Shown here one piece after another: positions 44,847 through 53,809 of a stretch of 64,000 nt of DNA; position 1 is the first letter of the stretch; every line of letters begins with the position of its first letter. The DNA comes from Cyanobacteria bacterium SZAS-4 (GTDB lineage: Bacteria; Cyanobacteriota; Vampirovibrionia; Obscuribacterales; Obscuribacteraceae), in the NCBI GenBank assembly GCA_018266255.1, contig JAFEAT010000015.1, positions 1 through 64,000 on the forward strand, in the 5' to 3' direction. Both the position numbers and the translations under genes were made by a program. The notes below the pieces were generated by a model. That model had not been told where the DNA came from, made no database searches, and saw only the letters and a program-made list of their open reading frames with translations.

Positions 44847-45992
44847 ATGAATATTGTGGTGGTCAACTCCGGCTCGAGCAGCCTCAAGATGTCCATGTTT
44901 CAGACCAGAGACGCCGAGGTGCCCATGCAGGCAGCCTGGGAGCTCGAACAAGACGTCGACTGGCAGAACGAAAGCCCCGAAACTATCGAGAAAAAAATCA
45001 ACAAAACGCTCGAGACACTGTGGCAGGGCGAGCGCGCACTCCTCACCAGCCGCGATCAAATTGACTTCGTCGGACACCGCATCGTGCATGGGGGTTCACA
45101 ATATCTCGCGCCGGTCGAACTGAAAGCCGAAGTCGTAAATGACCTGTCGAAACTCAATGAATTTGCGCCTTTGCACAATCCCATCAACTTGAGCGCGTTG
45201 AAGCTAGCGCTGAAAATACTACCCAAAGCCAGGCACATTGGCGTTTTCGATACAGCCTTCCACTCTACATTGAAGCCAGAAGCGGCTGTTTATCCGGGAC
45301 CTTACTCCTGGTATGCGGATCTGAAAATCAAAAAGTATGGCTTTCACGGCATCAGTCATAAATATTGCAGCGATAAAGCGGCGCAGATACTGGGTCGCAG
45401 CGGATTGCGAATCGTCTCATGTCACCTCGGCGGAGGATGTTCACTGGCAGCCGTGCTCGACGGAGTCAGCGTCGACACGACCATGGGTTTCACACCTCTG
45501 GATGGGCTGATGATGCGATCCCGCAGCGGCGCCATCGACCCTGGCATTCTCATCTACCTGCTCAGAAACAACAAATATAGCGTTGACGAATTAGACCACG
45601 TGCTCAACAAAGAGTCAGGAATGAAGGGAATCTTCGAGTGCTCCGCCGATTTACGCGACATAACTAAAGCCATGCTGGCAGGCGATGAGCGGGCCAAACT
45701 GACGTTCGACATGTTCGTGCACCGATTGTCTGGCAGCATCGCGGCCATGGTAACGGCGCTAGGTGGGCTCGATGTCTTGCTATTCACAGGCGGAATTGGC
45801 GAGCACAGCTCATACGTGCGAGCCGCTGCGTGTAAAAAACTCTCGTATCTGAATTTGGCGTTGGATGAAAAACTAAACGACGCTTACCCTGTAGATACAG
45901 ATGTAGCAACGGCGACTTCGCAAACGCGCATCCTTGTGATAAAAGCTCGTGAAGACTGGCAAATAGCTACTGAATGTGCCAGTTTTACCTGA
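44847..45992 (+). CDS. ackA: acetate kinase
   Basis: A 381-residue enzyme of the acetokinase family: the N-terminal MNIVVVNSGSSSLK phosphate-binding loop, FDTAFHST, KYGFHGISHKY and DTTMGFTPLDGL with the catalytic region, and a C-terminal FTGGIGEHS. It interconverts acetate plus ATP with acetyl phosphate plus ADP. No phosphotransacetylase gene is adjacent. A TATAAT hexamer at 44721-44726 could be the -10 element, but no clear -35 was found. Slightly short for the family (about 400) but complete. Confidence 0.92.
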   Translation: MNIVVVNSGSSSLKMSMFQTRDAEVPMQAAWELEQDVDWQNESPETIEKKINKTLETLWQGERALLTSRDQIDFVGHRIVHGGSQYLAPVELKAEVVNDLSKLNEFAPLHNPINLSALKLALKILPKARHIGVFDTAFHSTLKPEAAVYPGPYSWYADLKIKKYGFHGISHKYCSDKAAQILGRSGLRIVSCHLGGGCSLAAVLDGVSVDTTMGFTPLDGLMMRSRSGAIDPGILIYLLRNNKYSVDELDHVLNKESGMKGIFECSADLRDITKAMLAGDERAKLTFDMFVHRLSGSIAAMVTALGGLDVLLFTGGIGEHSSYVRAAACKKLSYLNLALDEKLNDAYPVDTDVATATSQTRILVIKAREDWQIATECASFT

Positions 45993-46096
45993 CGCCGACC
46001 TCAGTTTTGAATCTCATAATTTCACGAAAGAAGTCACCTTTTCGTCACACTTACAAACTAAATTCAGATCATCAAGCAGGCATTTGAGGAATTTAG

Positions 46097-46354
46097 ATGA
46101 GCGTAGTGCTACCAGCGTATTTCGGACAACAAGCGGCTCTCGGCAAATACGAGCTGTCTGACTTTGAAGGAACCAATTCCACTCGCCTGGTTGATGGCAC
46201 CAAAATGCAACTCAACGAAGAAGGTCGTGTCTGTCAGATCGAGTACCCGAGCGGTGCGACGGTGCGCCGACATCAGAAGTATGTTCTCGTGCGTTCGAAC
46301 AATTCTAGTTATTGGTTCGGCGACAGCAACGGTCGGTGGTATCCGATCGATTAG
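46097..46354 (+). CDS. hypothetical small beta-repeat protein
   Basis: An 85-residue protein with GAGG before the ATG. It contains VDGTKMQLNEEGRV and IEYPSGATVRRH, a unit of the same kind as the YPGGEHISFSKDG repeats in the 319-residue protein at 14564. It is probably a beta-sheet protein. No signal; function unknown. Confidence 0.6.
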   Translation: MSVVLPAYFGQQAALGKYELSDFEGTNSTRLVDGTKMQLNEEGRVCQIEYPSGATVRRHQKYVLVRSNNSSYWFGDSNGRWYPID

Positions 46355-46443
46355 TTCCTGGCAATTAATCCATCGCGATTGTTTGTCGCGACAGATCATC
46401 GAGATAGGTTCATCGCGAAACTGTAGGCACCGTATTTAGTGCG

Positions 46444-47730
46444 CTATTGAAATAAATCTTTGCGCAGCTTGCGGGGATTTTGCCATCCCATCTCGTCTAA
46501 TGCTGTATCGAAATCGACTCTGCTGCGGTTGCAATAGTTTAGCGCGATGATACACTGCTCCAACTTCAAGAAACCTTCGCGAATCATGGGCAGGCAGATG
46601 ACAGCCGCATCGAAAGTGCCTTTATCCAGCTTGTTTGCAGACTGCAAGAGCTGAGCCATATCTCCGCCGACTTTCGCCCGCGTGGCAGCGGCTGCGTTGA
46701 TGTCACTTTCAGTCAGCAAGCCAGCTTTGACCAACAAATCGAATGCCGCTTTCGCTTGCGCGCCGCTATGAGCACGCACTTCGTTCGGCTTCTTTTTCTG
46801 CACTGGCGGCAAAACTACATCGTCGAAATCTGTGAGATATTCTCCGATTGCTTGACCTTTAGAGTGGAATTTGAACATGCCTTTAGCCGCTTGTTCCGGC
46901 GAGCATAAGCCTTCCTCAACCATACTCTGAAGCTTCAAGGCCGCGTCCAATGTTGTTTCTGAAATCAAGGTCGATTCCAAAAGCAGCTTTCCAAGCTGAA
47001 TCTTATTCTGCTTCGAGACCAGGTTGTAATCGATCTGCATCTTCGCAGGCGCAGCTGGTGCGGGTGCAGGAGCCGGTTCGATCGGTGCCGGCGCTGGCGC
47101 AGGTGCACCCTGGGGAGGGTATGGACCGGGTTGTTGCGGATAGTTCGGCTGACCCTGCTGCGGATACCAGCCACCTGGCGGCATCGGCGGGTAAGGCTGA
47201 CCTGGATAATAAGGTGGATAGCCGTATTGCGCCGCCATGTTCGGGTCCATCGGCGGATAGGGCATGTTCGGGTCCATCGGGTAACCCGGCATCGGATAAG
47301 GCATCGGCGGGTAGTAACCAGGTGGAGGCATCTGTGGCACAGGCGCGACCGGCTCGGGCGGAGGTGGCGGCGGCGGAGGCGGCTCTGGCGCCTGCTTCAT
47401 AATCGGATCGCCTAATGTAGACATGCATACTACGTCGTACATTATCGGAATATCGCCGGGCGCGTACGGGTTAGCCCAGTGCAGCTTTGACTCTTGACCA
47501 TACTGTTCAGAGAGCGACCAGATTGGACCATCGCCGTTCGACTGCCATTCAACGCCCAAAATCCACAACTGCATCGGCTTATTGCCCTGCCAGGGCAACT
47601 CGACCAGACAACCACGACGCCCTTTAGCTTCATTCAGCTGCGCTTCAACGGAATAAAGCGACGGAATCTTAGACTCGATATCGAGTCTCAAACGGTTCGT
47701 ATTGCGCTGCTCGGGCTTGGGTTTGTACAT
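46444..47730 (-). CDS. proline-rich protein with PilZ-like N-terminus and MshEN-like C-terminus
   Basis: A 428-residue protein. Residues about 10-100 have the strand pattern of a PilZ-like domain, though the c-di-GMP-binding residues are not clear. Residues 115-235 are a Pro/Tyr/Gly/Met-rich linker with a nine-proline run. Residues about 245-330 and 340-425 resemble the MshEN (T2SSE-N) module (LGKLLLESTLISETTLDAAL, then FDLLVKAGLLTESDINAA), which in type IV pilus ATPases binds c-di-GMP. A signalling adaptor role is inferred. Confidence 0.6.
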   Translation of the reverse strand: MYKPKPEQRNTNRLRLDIESKIPSLYSVEAQLNEAKGRRGCLVELPWQGNKPMQLWILGVEWQSNGDGPIWSLSEQYGQESKLHWANPYAPGDIPIMYDVVCMSTLGDPIMKQAPEPPPPPPPPPEPVAPVPQMPPPGYYPPMPYPMPGYPMDPNMPYPPMDPNMAAQYGYPPYYPGQPYPPMPPGGWYPQQGQPNYPQQPGPYPPQGAPAPAPAPIEPAPAPAPAAPAKMQIDYNLVSKQNKIQLGKLLLESTLISETTLDAALKLQSMVEEGLCSPEQAAKGMFKFHSKGQAIGEYLTDFDDVVLPPVQKKKPNEVRAHSGAQAKAAFDLLVKAGLLTESDINAAAATRAKVGGDMAQLLQSANKLDKGTFDAAVICLPMIREGFLKLEQCIIALNYCNRSRVDFDTALDEMGWQNPRKLRKDLFQ

Positions 47731-48088
47731 ATCGGCTCATTGGCTCCGGTTATTTTATTCCCGAAGAACAGAAACACTATCAATAAAGTATAGCGGCGTC
47801 TTAGTATTTTCGGCGCAGACCGCCAGCACTTTGACAACAGCGCTCAAGCGCATGACATTACCCTTGGTGGCAAGACTTGTCAAACCACGCGCACCTGGCA
47901 TGATTCCAGGGTCGAAGCGTATCGGATATACAAAATCAGCTGTCCGCATATTAACGTTGACACAGTTTTGTTCATCATTGCCAAGAAGATCGTAAAATAT
48001 GGCAGTCCAATAATCATCCCGCTTCGCAACTGTTTTGTGGAACTGCTCCCGCTCAGTTGCTGCAAATCTGCCACATCATGAGGGAATT
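47731..48088. other. region upstream of the iol operon
   Basis: About 360 bp without a convincing gene; the open frames present have no ribosome binding site or protein-like composition. It must hold the iol operon promoter. A palindrome GCGCTCAAGCGC at 47840-47851 is a possible operator, with no other support. Confidence 0.35.
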
Positions 48089-48976
48089 ATGACCAGTCAC
48101 CTGCACATCCGCAGTCAACTCGAGGACGGCCAAGACGGCATTATAACCACCGTCAGAAGCGAAGACGTGGGCTGGAAATCGCTCAACATGCAGGTTCGCA
48201 GATTGAGCCGAGGCGAGCAAATCTGGTGTCACGAAACCGGAGAAAACGAGCTGGTTCTGGTCGTTCTCGCTGGTCGTTGCACGGTTCGCTCGAATAAAGG
48301 CAACTGGCTTGAACTGGGGCGAAGAGCCAGCGTCTTTGAAGGAATGCCCTACGCACTCTACCTTCCACGCCACTGCGAATTCGAATTGGCGGCGCAAACA
48401 GATCATGTTGAAGTGGCGGCAGCATGGACTCCGACTGACGAAGACCATCCGGCTCAGCTGATTACACCAGAGCAATCAAAGATTGAAATTCGCGGTGGCG
48501 GCAATGCCACACGACAAATAAACAGCATCGTTCCACCGGGATTCGACTGTCACAAGCTGGTTTGCGTAGAAGTCTTCACGCCTGGTGGCAACTGGAGCAG
48601 CTATCCTCCACACAAACACGATCTACACAAAGAAGTCCAAGATCAGCTAGTAGAGGCAGATTTGGAAGAAATCTATTTCTACAAATTCAATCGAAAAGGA
48701 GCGTTTGCGTGCCAGCGCGTCTATACCGACGACCGCTCACTAGACGAGTCGATCGTTGCCACAAACAATGATGTAGTCTTGATTCCGGAGGGCTACCATC
48801 CAGTTTCGGCAGCGTATGGCTACGACTGCTATTACCTCAATTTTCTCGCAGGCAGCGCCCAATCTCTGGCCGCCACAGATGACCCAGAACACGCGTGGAC
48901 GAGACAGACCTGGAACACGAAAGATCCTCGCGTGCCGCTTGTGACTCACGCCATGGAGGAGCTGGTCAACTCATGA
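48089..48976 (+). CDS. iolB: 5-deoxy-glucuronate isomerase
   Basis: A 295-residue bicupin enzyme; the YPPHKHDLHKE metal-binding segment is the hallmark of IolB. It isomerises 5-deoxy-D-glucuronate to 5-dehydro-2-deoxy-D-gluconate in myo-inositol breakdown. The start at 48089 is behind AGGGA. It is the first gene of the iol operon, and its TGA overlaps the ATG of iolC. Confidence 0.9.
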   Translation: MTSHLHIRSQLEDGQDGIITTVRSEDVGWKSLNMQVRRLSRGEQIWCHETGENELVLVVLAGRCTVRSNKGNWLELGRRASVFEGMPYALYLPRHCEFELAAQTDHVEVAAAWTPTDEDHPAQLITPEQSKIEIRGGGNATRQINSIVPPGFDCHKLVCVEVFTPGGNWSSYPPHKHDLHKEVQDQLVEADLEEIYFYKFNRKGAFACQRVYTDDRSLDESIVATNNDVVLIPEGYHPVSAAYGYDCYYLNFLAGSAQSLAATDDPEHAWTRQTWNTKDPRVPLVTHAMEELVNS

Positions 48977-50028
48977 GTGAAAAAACTTACGACTTGATTT
49001 GCATGGGTCGCAGCTCGATCGATCTGTACTCCAACGACAGCGGCGCACCGTTTAAAGACATCGCAAGTTTTTCAAGCTTCGTTGGTGGTTGCCCTACCAA
49101 CATTGCCGTCGGCACTAAGCGGCTCGGGCTCGAATCAGTTTTGTTGACGGCTGTTGGCGATGACCCAGTTGGCGATTTCATTCTCAACTTTCTTCAAGCA
49201 GAAGGCGTTGAAAGCAAGTTCATTCCGCGTAAAAATGGCTTCCGCAGCAGCGCCGTGCTGTTAGGAATAGAACCACCTGATAAATTTCCGCTGGTTTTTT
49301 ACCGCGAAAATTGTGCTGATTTTCAACTGACGATCGACGACGTCGACAACACGCCTATCGAAGACGCGCGGGCTATCTTGGTTTCAGGAACCGGATTAAG
49401 CCGTGAGCCAAGTAGAAGTGCCACAATGTATGCAATCGAAAAAGCTCGTGCGGCAAAAGTCACTGTCTTTCTCGATTTAGATTTCAGAGCCGACCAGTGG
49501 ACGAACGCTCCATCGGCAGACGTTCGCGCATACGGCGTTACTGTGCGCAGTTTGCTGCATCAAGTCGATTTCGTCATCGGCACTCAAGAAGAAATAAATG
49601 CAGCAATGTTGAAAGACAAATCGCAAGTGACAGTGATAGATTCCAAAGTTTCGGCACCAGAAGTCAGGGGTAATGTTGCAGATGGCATCGACGCATTGTT
49701 GAACGCCGGTCCTAAAGCAGTTATCGAAAAACGAGGAGCAGACGGCGCGGTCGTGCATCTGCCCACGGGAAAAAGCGAAACTGCGCAACCATTCAAAGTA
49801 GAAATCTGCAACGTGCTCGGAGCCGGTGATGCCTTCGCCAGTGGCTTCATATACGGCTACTTGAAAGGTTGGGATTGGCACAAGTGCATTCGCATGGGCA
49901 ACGCCACCGGAGCCATCGTGGTGACCCGTCAGGGTTGCGCAAACTTCATGCCAACAGAAACAGAAGCTCTCGACTTTGTAACTTTGCATGGCGGTTTTAT
50001 GGGTGAATCAGCTGGAGTGGCACGATGA
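48973..50028 (+). CDS. iolC: 5-dehydro-2-deoxygluconokinase
   Basis: A 351-residue PfkB-family sugar kinase. N-terminal DLICMGRSSIDLYS and GGCPTNIAVG bind substrate, and C-terminal LGAGDAFASGF carries the catalytic Asp and the anion hole. In an iol operon it phosphorylates 5-dehydro-2-deoxy-D-gluconate. Its ATG overlaps the iolB stop (ATGA), and its own stop overlaps the next start, indicating translational coupling. Confidence 0.9.
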   Translation: MSEKTYDLICMGRSSIDLYSNDSGAPFKDIASFSSFVGGCPTNIAVGTKRLGLESVLLTAVGDDPVGDFILNFLQAEGVESKFIPRKNGFRSSAVLLGIEPPDKFPLVFYRENCADFQLTIDDVDNTPIEDARAILVSGTGLSREPSRSATMYAIEKARAAKVTVFLDLDFRADQWTNAPSADVRAYGVTVRSLLHQVDFVIGTQEEINAAMLKDKSQVTVIDSKVSAPEVRGNVADGIDALLNAGPKAVIEKRGADGAVVHLPTGKSETAQPFKVEICNVLGAGDAFASGFIYGYLKGWDWHKCIRMGNATGAIVVTRQGCANFMPTETEALDFVTLHGGFMGESAGVAR

Positions 50029-50969
50029 AAAAGGAATCTCTGACAAAACATTTGAACGAAATTACCAGGCAGCGCATTGAAGCACCAGATTTGGGCAGGG
50101 CAGTTGCCGAAAAGCGCATCCGCAGGGAGTCTCTGACCACAGATGGAAGGCTGAACATTATCGCGGCAGACCATCCAGCCAGAAGAATCACACAAGCAGG
50201 AAGCAACCCGATGGCGATGGCCGATCGGCACGACTATCTGCAGAGAATCGCCGAAATCCTTATTGCCGATGCAGCCGACGGTGTTATGGCGACTATGGAT
50301 GTGCTCGAGGAGCTGCTCATTCTCTCCTATCTGATCGAGCTTGACGGTGGACAATCATTCGTCGACAACAAAGTTCTCATTGCCAGTCTTAATCGTGGAG
50401 GGCTATCGAGAAGCGCCTGGGAACTGGATGACCCTGTAACAGGAGCCAACCCGAGAACGTGCGATGAATGGAACTTGGACGGTGGCAAAATGTTGCTTCG
50501 TATCGAAGATGAAGATCCAAACTCGTTGAAGACGATGCAGTATTGCGCCGAAGCAATCAATCACCTTCTTTATTTGAATTTGCCTATGTTTCTGGAGCCA
50601 CTGCCTGTAGTGCGAGAGAAGAGCGGTCTGCTGAAAGTAAAGAAAGACGCGGAGTCACTCGCGACCATCGTTGGAGTGGCCTCTGCGCTGGGTGAAGCAA
50701 GCAGTCGCCTCTGGCTCAAGCTGCCCTATTGCGACAAGTTTGACACTGTGGCGAAGAGCACGACACTGCCAATCCTTTTACTTGGCGGCGAATCACAAGA
50801 CGAAAAAGTGGTGCTCAAAGAAATTAAAACAGCACTCGAAAATTCGCCCAATGTCTGCGGAACGATGATTGGACGCAACGTTTTGTATGCCAAAGATAAG
50901 AGTCATGTCGGCATGGCAGAGGAAGTGAATGCGCTGGTGCATGAGCACCTTGTCGTAACCGGACCCTGA
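50025..50969 (+). CDS. Cgl0158-type (beta/alpha)8 aldolase, predicted IolJ substitute
   Basis: A 314-residue TIM-barrel protein resembling the Cgl0158 family described from actinobacterial inositol clusters. It contains NIIAADHPARR, DGVMATMDVLEELL and a SSRLWLKLPYC segment with a Lys placed like the Schiff-base Lys of class I aldolases. In this operon position it would cleave 2-deoxy-5-keto-D-gluconate-6-phosphate to DHAP and malonate semialdehyde, the step done by IolJ in Bacillus. Its ATG overlaps the iolC stop. The family call is moderately sure, the reaction inferred. Confidence 0.75.
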   Translation: MKKESLTKHLNEITRQRIEAPDLGRAVAEKRIRRESLTTDGRLNIIAADHPARRITQAGSNPMAMADRHDYLQRIAEILIADAADGVMATMDVLEELLILSYLIELDGGQSFVDNKVLIASLNRGGLSRSAWELDDPVTGANPRTCDEWNLDGGKMLLRIEDEDPNSLKTMQYCAEAINHLLYLNLPMFLEPLPVVREKSGLLKVKKDAESLATIVGVASALGEASSRLWLKLPYCDKFDTVAKSTTLPILLLGGESQDEKVVLKEIKTALENSPNVCGTMIGRNVLYAKDKSHVGMAEEVNALVHEHLVVTGP

Positions 50970-50981
50970 GAGGAGATTGTC

Positions 50982-52901
50982 GTGAAAACAGTAAAGTTGA
51001 CCATGGCGCAAGCGCTGATCAAGTTTCTCAAAAATCAGTATGCCCAGCGCGACGGAGTTTCTCAGCCATTCTTTGCCGGTTGTTTTGGCATCTTCGGTCA
51101 CGGCAATTTAGCTGGAGTCGGACAAGCGCTGCAAGAGAATCCCGACTTTATCTACTATCAAAGTCGAAACGAACAAGCCATGGTGCACGCCTCCGTTGCT
51201 TATGCACGTGCTAAAAATCGCATGCAAACGCTGGTCTGCACAAGCTCGATCGGTCCTGGCGCAACTAATATGGTTACCGGCGCGGCCCTTGCCACAATCA
51301 ATCGCTTACCGGTCCTGCTTATTCCCGGAGACATTTTTGCCAGGCGGGATGTCTCGCCAGTGCTTCAGCAACTGGAGTCTGAGCACTCTCAAGACCTGTC
51401 TGTAAACGACTGCTTCAAACCAGTGTCGAGATATTGGGACAGAATCAACCGTCCGGAGCAGTTGTTGACAGCGTTGCCCGAGGCGATGCGCGTGCTTACC
51501 TCACCAGCAGAGACAGGGGCAGTGACAATTTGCTTGCCCCAGGATGTGCAGGCAGAGGCATACGACTATCCAGAAATCTTTTTCGAGAGACGCGTTTGGA
51601 ATATACCAAGGTTAAGAGCTGATACTGATTCGATCGAACAAGCAGCTGACTTGATCAAAACGAGCAAACAACCGATTATCGTGTCTGGCGGCGGCACCAT
51701 ATACAGTGAAGCATCGGAGCTCCTGGCAGCTTTTGCTGATGCTGCCTGCATTCCAGTAGTCGAATCGCAAGCAGGAAAAGGTTCGTTGCACTTCGAACAT
51801 CCACTCTCGCTTGGCGCAATGGGAGTGACTGGCACTCGCGGTGCCAACATCCTCGCCCGGGAAGCAGACCTCGTCATCGGCGTTGGCACCAGATATAGCG
51901 ATTTCACCACAGCCTCGAAATCAGCCTTCCAAAACCCAGATGTGAAATTCATCAATATAAATGTAATGGATTTTGATTGCCACAAACACAATGCACTAGC
52001 CCTTACAGGCGACGCAAGAGCAACACTGCAAGAGCTTCTCCCGCTTGTGAGATCGAACAGTCGCCATAACTATCTAGCGAGAGTGCAGGAGTATCGAGAC
52101 GACTGGAATGCGATTGTGGAAGGCATCTACAACCCAGAAGACCAACAACCCGAGTCACCTATCAGTCAGGGTGAAGTAATCGGTATCGTCAATGAGCTGT
52201 CGGAGCCGACGGATGTTGTAGTTTGCGCTGCCGGAAGTCTGCCGGGTGATTTGCATAAATTGTGGCGAAGCCGCGACCCCAAGGGCTACCACGTTGAATA
52301 TGGATACTCGTGCATGGGCTACGAAATCGCTGCTGGATTGGGCATCAAAATGGCATCGCCCCACCGCAATGTGTATGTGATGGTGGGCGATGGCTCATAT
52401 CTGATGATGGCTCAAGAAATAACGACAGCCGTTCAAGAAAGAATCAAAGTAACTATTCTAGTTTTAGACAATCATGGATATGGCAGCATCGGCAGTCTTT
52501 CCAAATCACTCGGCAGTGACGGTTTCGGAACATCGTATCGATACCGAGGCGAAGACGGTCAACTGAGTGGCGAATTTTTGCCGATTGATTTTGCCGCCAA
52601 TGCCACCAGTCTTGGTGCCAAAGTTTTCAAGGCGAACACGAGAAAAGAATTGAGTAAAACCTTTGCTCAGGCGAAACAAGAAGCAGGAGTGACCGTAATC
52701 GTAGTTTCAATCACCAGTGACAAGAAGGTTGGCGGCTACGAAACATGGTGGGATGTTCCGATTGCGGAAGTCTCGACAATGGCAGCAGTAGAGCAAGCAA
52801 ATAAAGACTACGAGGCATCCCGGAAAAAACAGGTTTCATACTTTTCACCGAATCAAGCAAAACTCGAACAAAGGAAAGTTGAAGAGGCAGCAGTCAAATG
52901 A
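50982..52901 (+). CDS. iolD: 3D-(3,5/4)-trihydroxycyclohexane-1,2-dione hydrolase
   Basis: A 639-residue thiamine-diphosphate enzyme of the acetolactate-synthase superfamily. It opens the inositol-derived ring to 5-deoxy-D-glucuronate. The TPP motif is visible as VGDGSYLMM and LDNHGYGSI, and an N-terminal domain contains ARAKNRMQTLVCTSSIGPGATNM, typical of IolD. GTG start with GAGAGGAG. Its TGA overlaps the ATG of iolE. Confidence 0.92.
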   Translation: MKTVKLTMAQALIKFLKNQYAQRDGVSQPFFAGCFGIFGHGNLAGVGQALQENPDFIYYQSRNEQAMVHASVAYARAKNRMQTLVCTSSIGPGATNMVTGAALATINRLPVLLIPGDIFARRDVSPVLQQLESEHSQDLSVNDCFKPVSRYWDRINRPEQLLTALPEAMRVLTSPAETGAVTICLPQDVQAEAYDYPEIFFERRVWNIPRLRADTDSIEQAADLIKTSKQPIIVSGGGTIYSEASELLAAFADAACIPVVESQAGKGSLHFEHPLSLGAMGVTGTRGANILAREADLVIGVGTRYSDFTTASKSAFQNPDVKFININVMDFDCHKHNALALTGDARATLQELLPLVRSNSRHNYLARVQEYRDDWNAIVEGIYNPEDQQPESPISQGEVIGIVNELSEPTDVVVCAAGSLPGDLHKLWRSRDPKGYHVEYGYSCMGYEIAAGLGIKMASPHRNVYVMVGDGSYLMMAQEITTAVQERIKVTILVLDNHGYGSIGSLSKSLGSDGFGTSYRYRGEDGQLSGEFLPIDFAANATSLGAKVFKANTRKELSKTFAQAKQEAGVTVIVVSITSDKKVGGYETWWDVPIAEVSTMAAVEQANKDYEASRKKQVSYFSPNQAKLEQRKVEEAAVK

Positions 52902-53800
52902 CAAAAATTAAAATAGCAAACGCGCCTTGCTCCTGGGGCGTACTCGAATTCGAAATGGAACAAGAAGCCAGCAAATTCGATCGAGTTCTGGATGAAATGG
53001 TTCAAGCCGGTTACACAGGCACCGAACTCGGTGACTGGGGCTTCATGCCTACAGAACCAAAGCAACTGCAAAGCGAGCTATCTAAGCGAAATTTGAGCAT
53101 GCTGGCGGCGTTTGTTCCGGTCAACTTAGCCGAACAATCTGCTCATCAGGAAGGCATCGAAACAGCCGTCAAGACAGCCAAGCTGCTAGCAGAAGTAAGC
53201 CCTCATCCGTTCATCGTACTCTCAGATGACAACGGCAAGCACGCGGTACGCACGAAGATGGCTGGGCGCATTCAGCCTGAGCATCAGTTGACTGAGAGCC
53301 AGTGGAAGATTTTCACGGCTGGTGCAGAGGCAGTAGCACGGGCGGTGCTAGATGAAACTGGTGTCAAAACAGTGTTCCATCATCACTGCGCCGGGTTTAT
53401 CGAAACTCCAGCCGAAATCGATCGCTTTTTGCAAAGCACAAATCCACTATTGATCGGTCTTTGCCTGGACACTGGTCACTATACTTTCGGTGGTGGCGAT
53501 GCCTTGAGCGCTTACAAAAAGCACGCCGAGCGAATCTGGCACGTGCACTTCAAAGACTGCCAGAAAGCCCTGGCCGAGCAATCGAGGCGCGATCAGTGGG
53601 ACTACTTCGAGTCGGTGCGCAAGGGCATTTTCTGTGAACTGGGCAAAGGTGAAGTGGACTTTGCTGCAATCGCACAAGAACTGAAAAACAGAGATTACAA
53701 AGGCTGGATTGTAGTCGAACAAGATGTGCTGCCTGGCATGGGAACACCTCTGGAAAGTGCGATACGCAACCGCACATTTCTGCAAAACATCGGCATTTAG
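52898..53800 (+). CDS. iolE: inosose dehydratase family protein
   Basis: A 300-residue xylose-isomerase-like TIM barrel with IolE motifs: NAPCSWGVLEF at the N-terminus, GYTGTELGDWGFMPTE, FHHHCAGFIET and CLDTGHYTFGG with metal-binding residues. It dehydrates scyllo-inosose to the diketone used by IolD. It overlaps iolD by 4 bp. Confidence 0.88.
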   Translation: MTKIKIANAPCSWGVLEFEMEQEASKFDRVLDEMVQAGYTGTELGDWGFMPTEPKQLQSELSKRNLSMLAAFVPVNLAEQSAHQEGIETAVKTAKLLAEVSPHPFIVLSDDNGKHAVRTKMAGRIQPEHQLTESQWKIFTAGAEAVARAVLDETGVKTVFHHHCAGFIETPAEIDRFLQSTNPLLIGLCLDTGHYTFGGGDALSAYKKHAERIWHVHFKDCQKALAEQSRRDQWDYFESVRKGIFCELGKGEVDFAAIAQELKNRDYKGWIVVEQDVLPGMGTPLESAIRNRTFLQNIGI

Positions 53801-53809
53801 GAGAGCATC

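Noticed and set aside
46950..47428. Open frames on both strands across the proline-rich linker
   Set aside because: They arise from GC-rich proline codons of the 46444-47730 gene read in other frames; no ribosome binding site or protein-like pattern.
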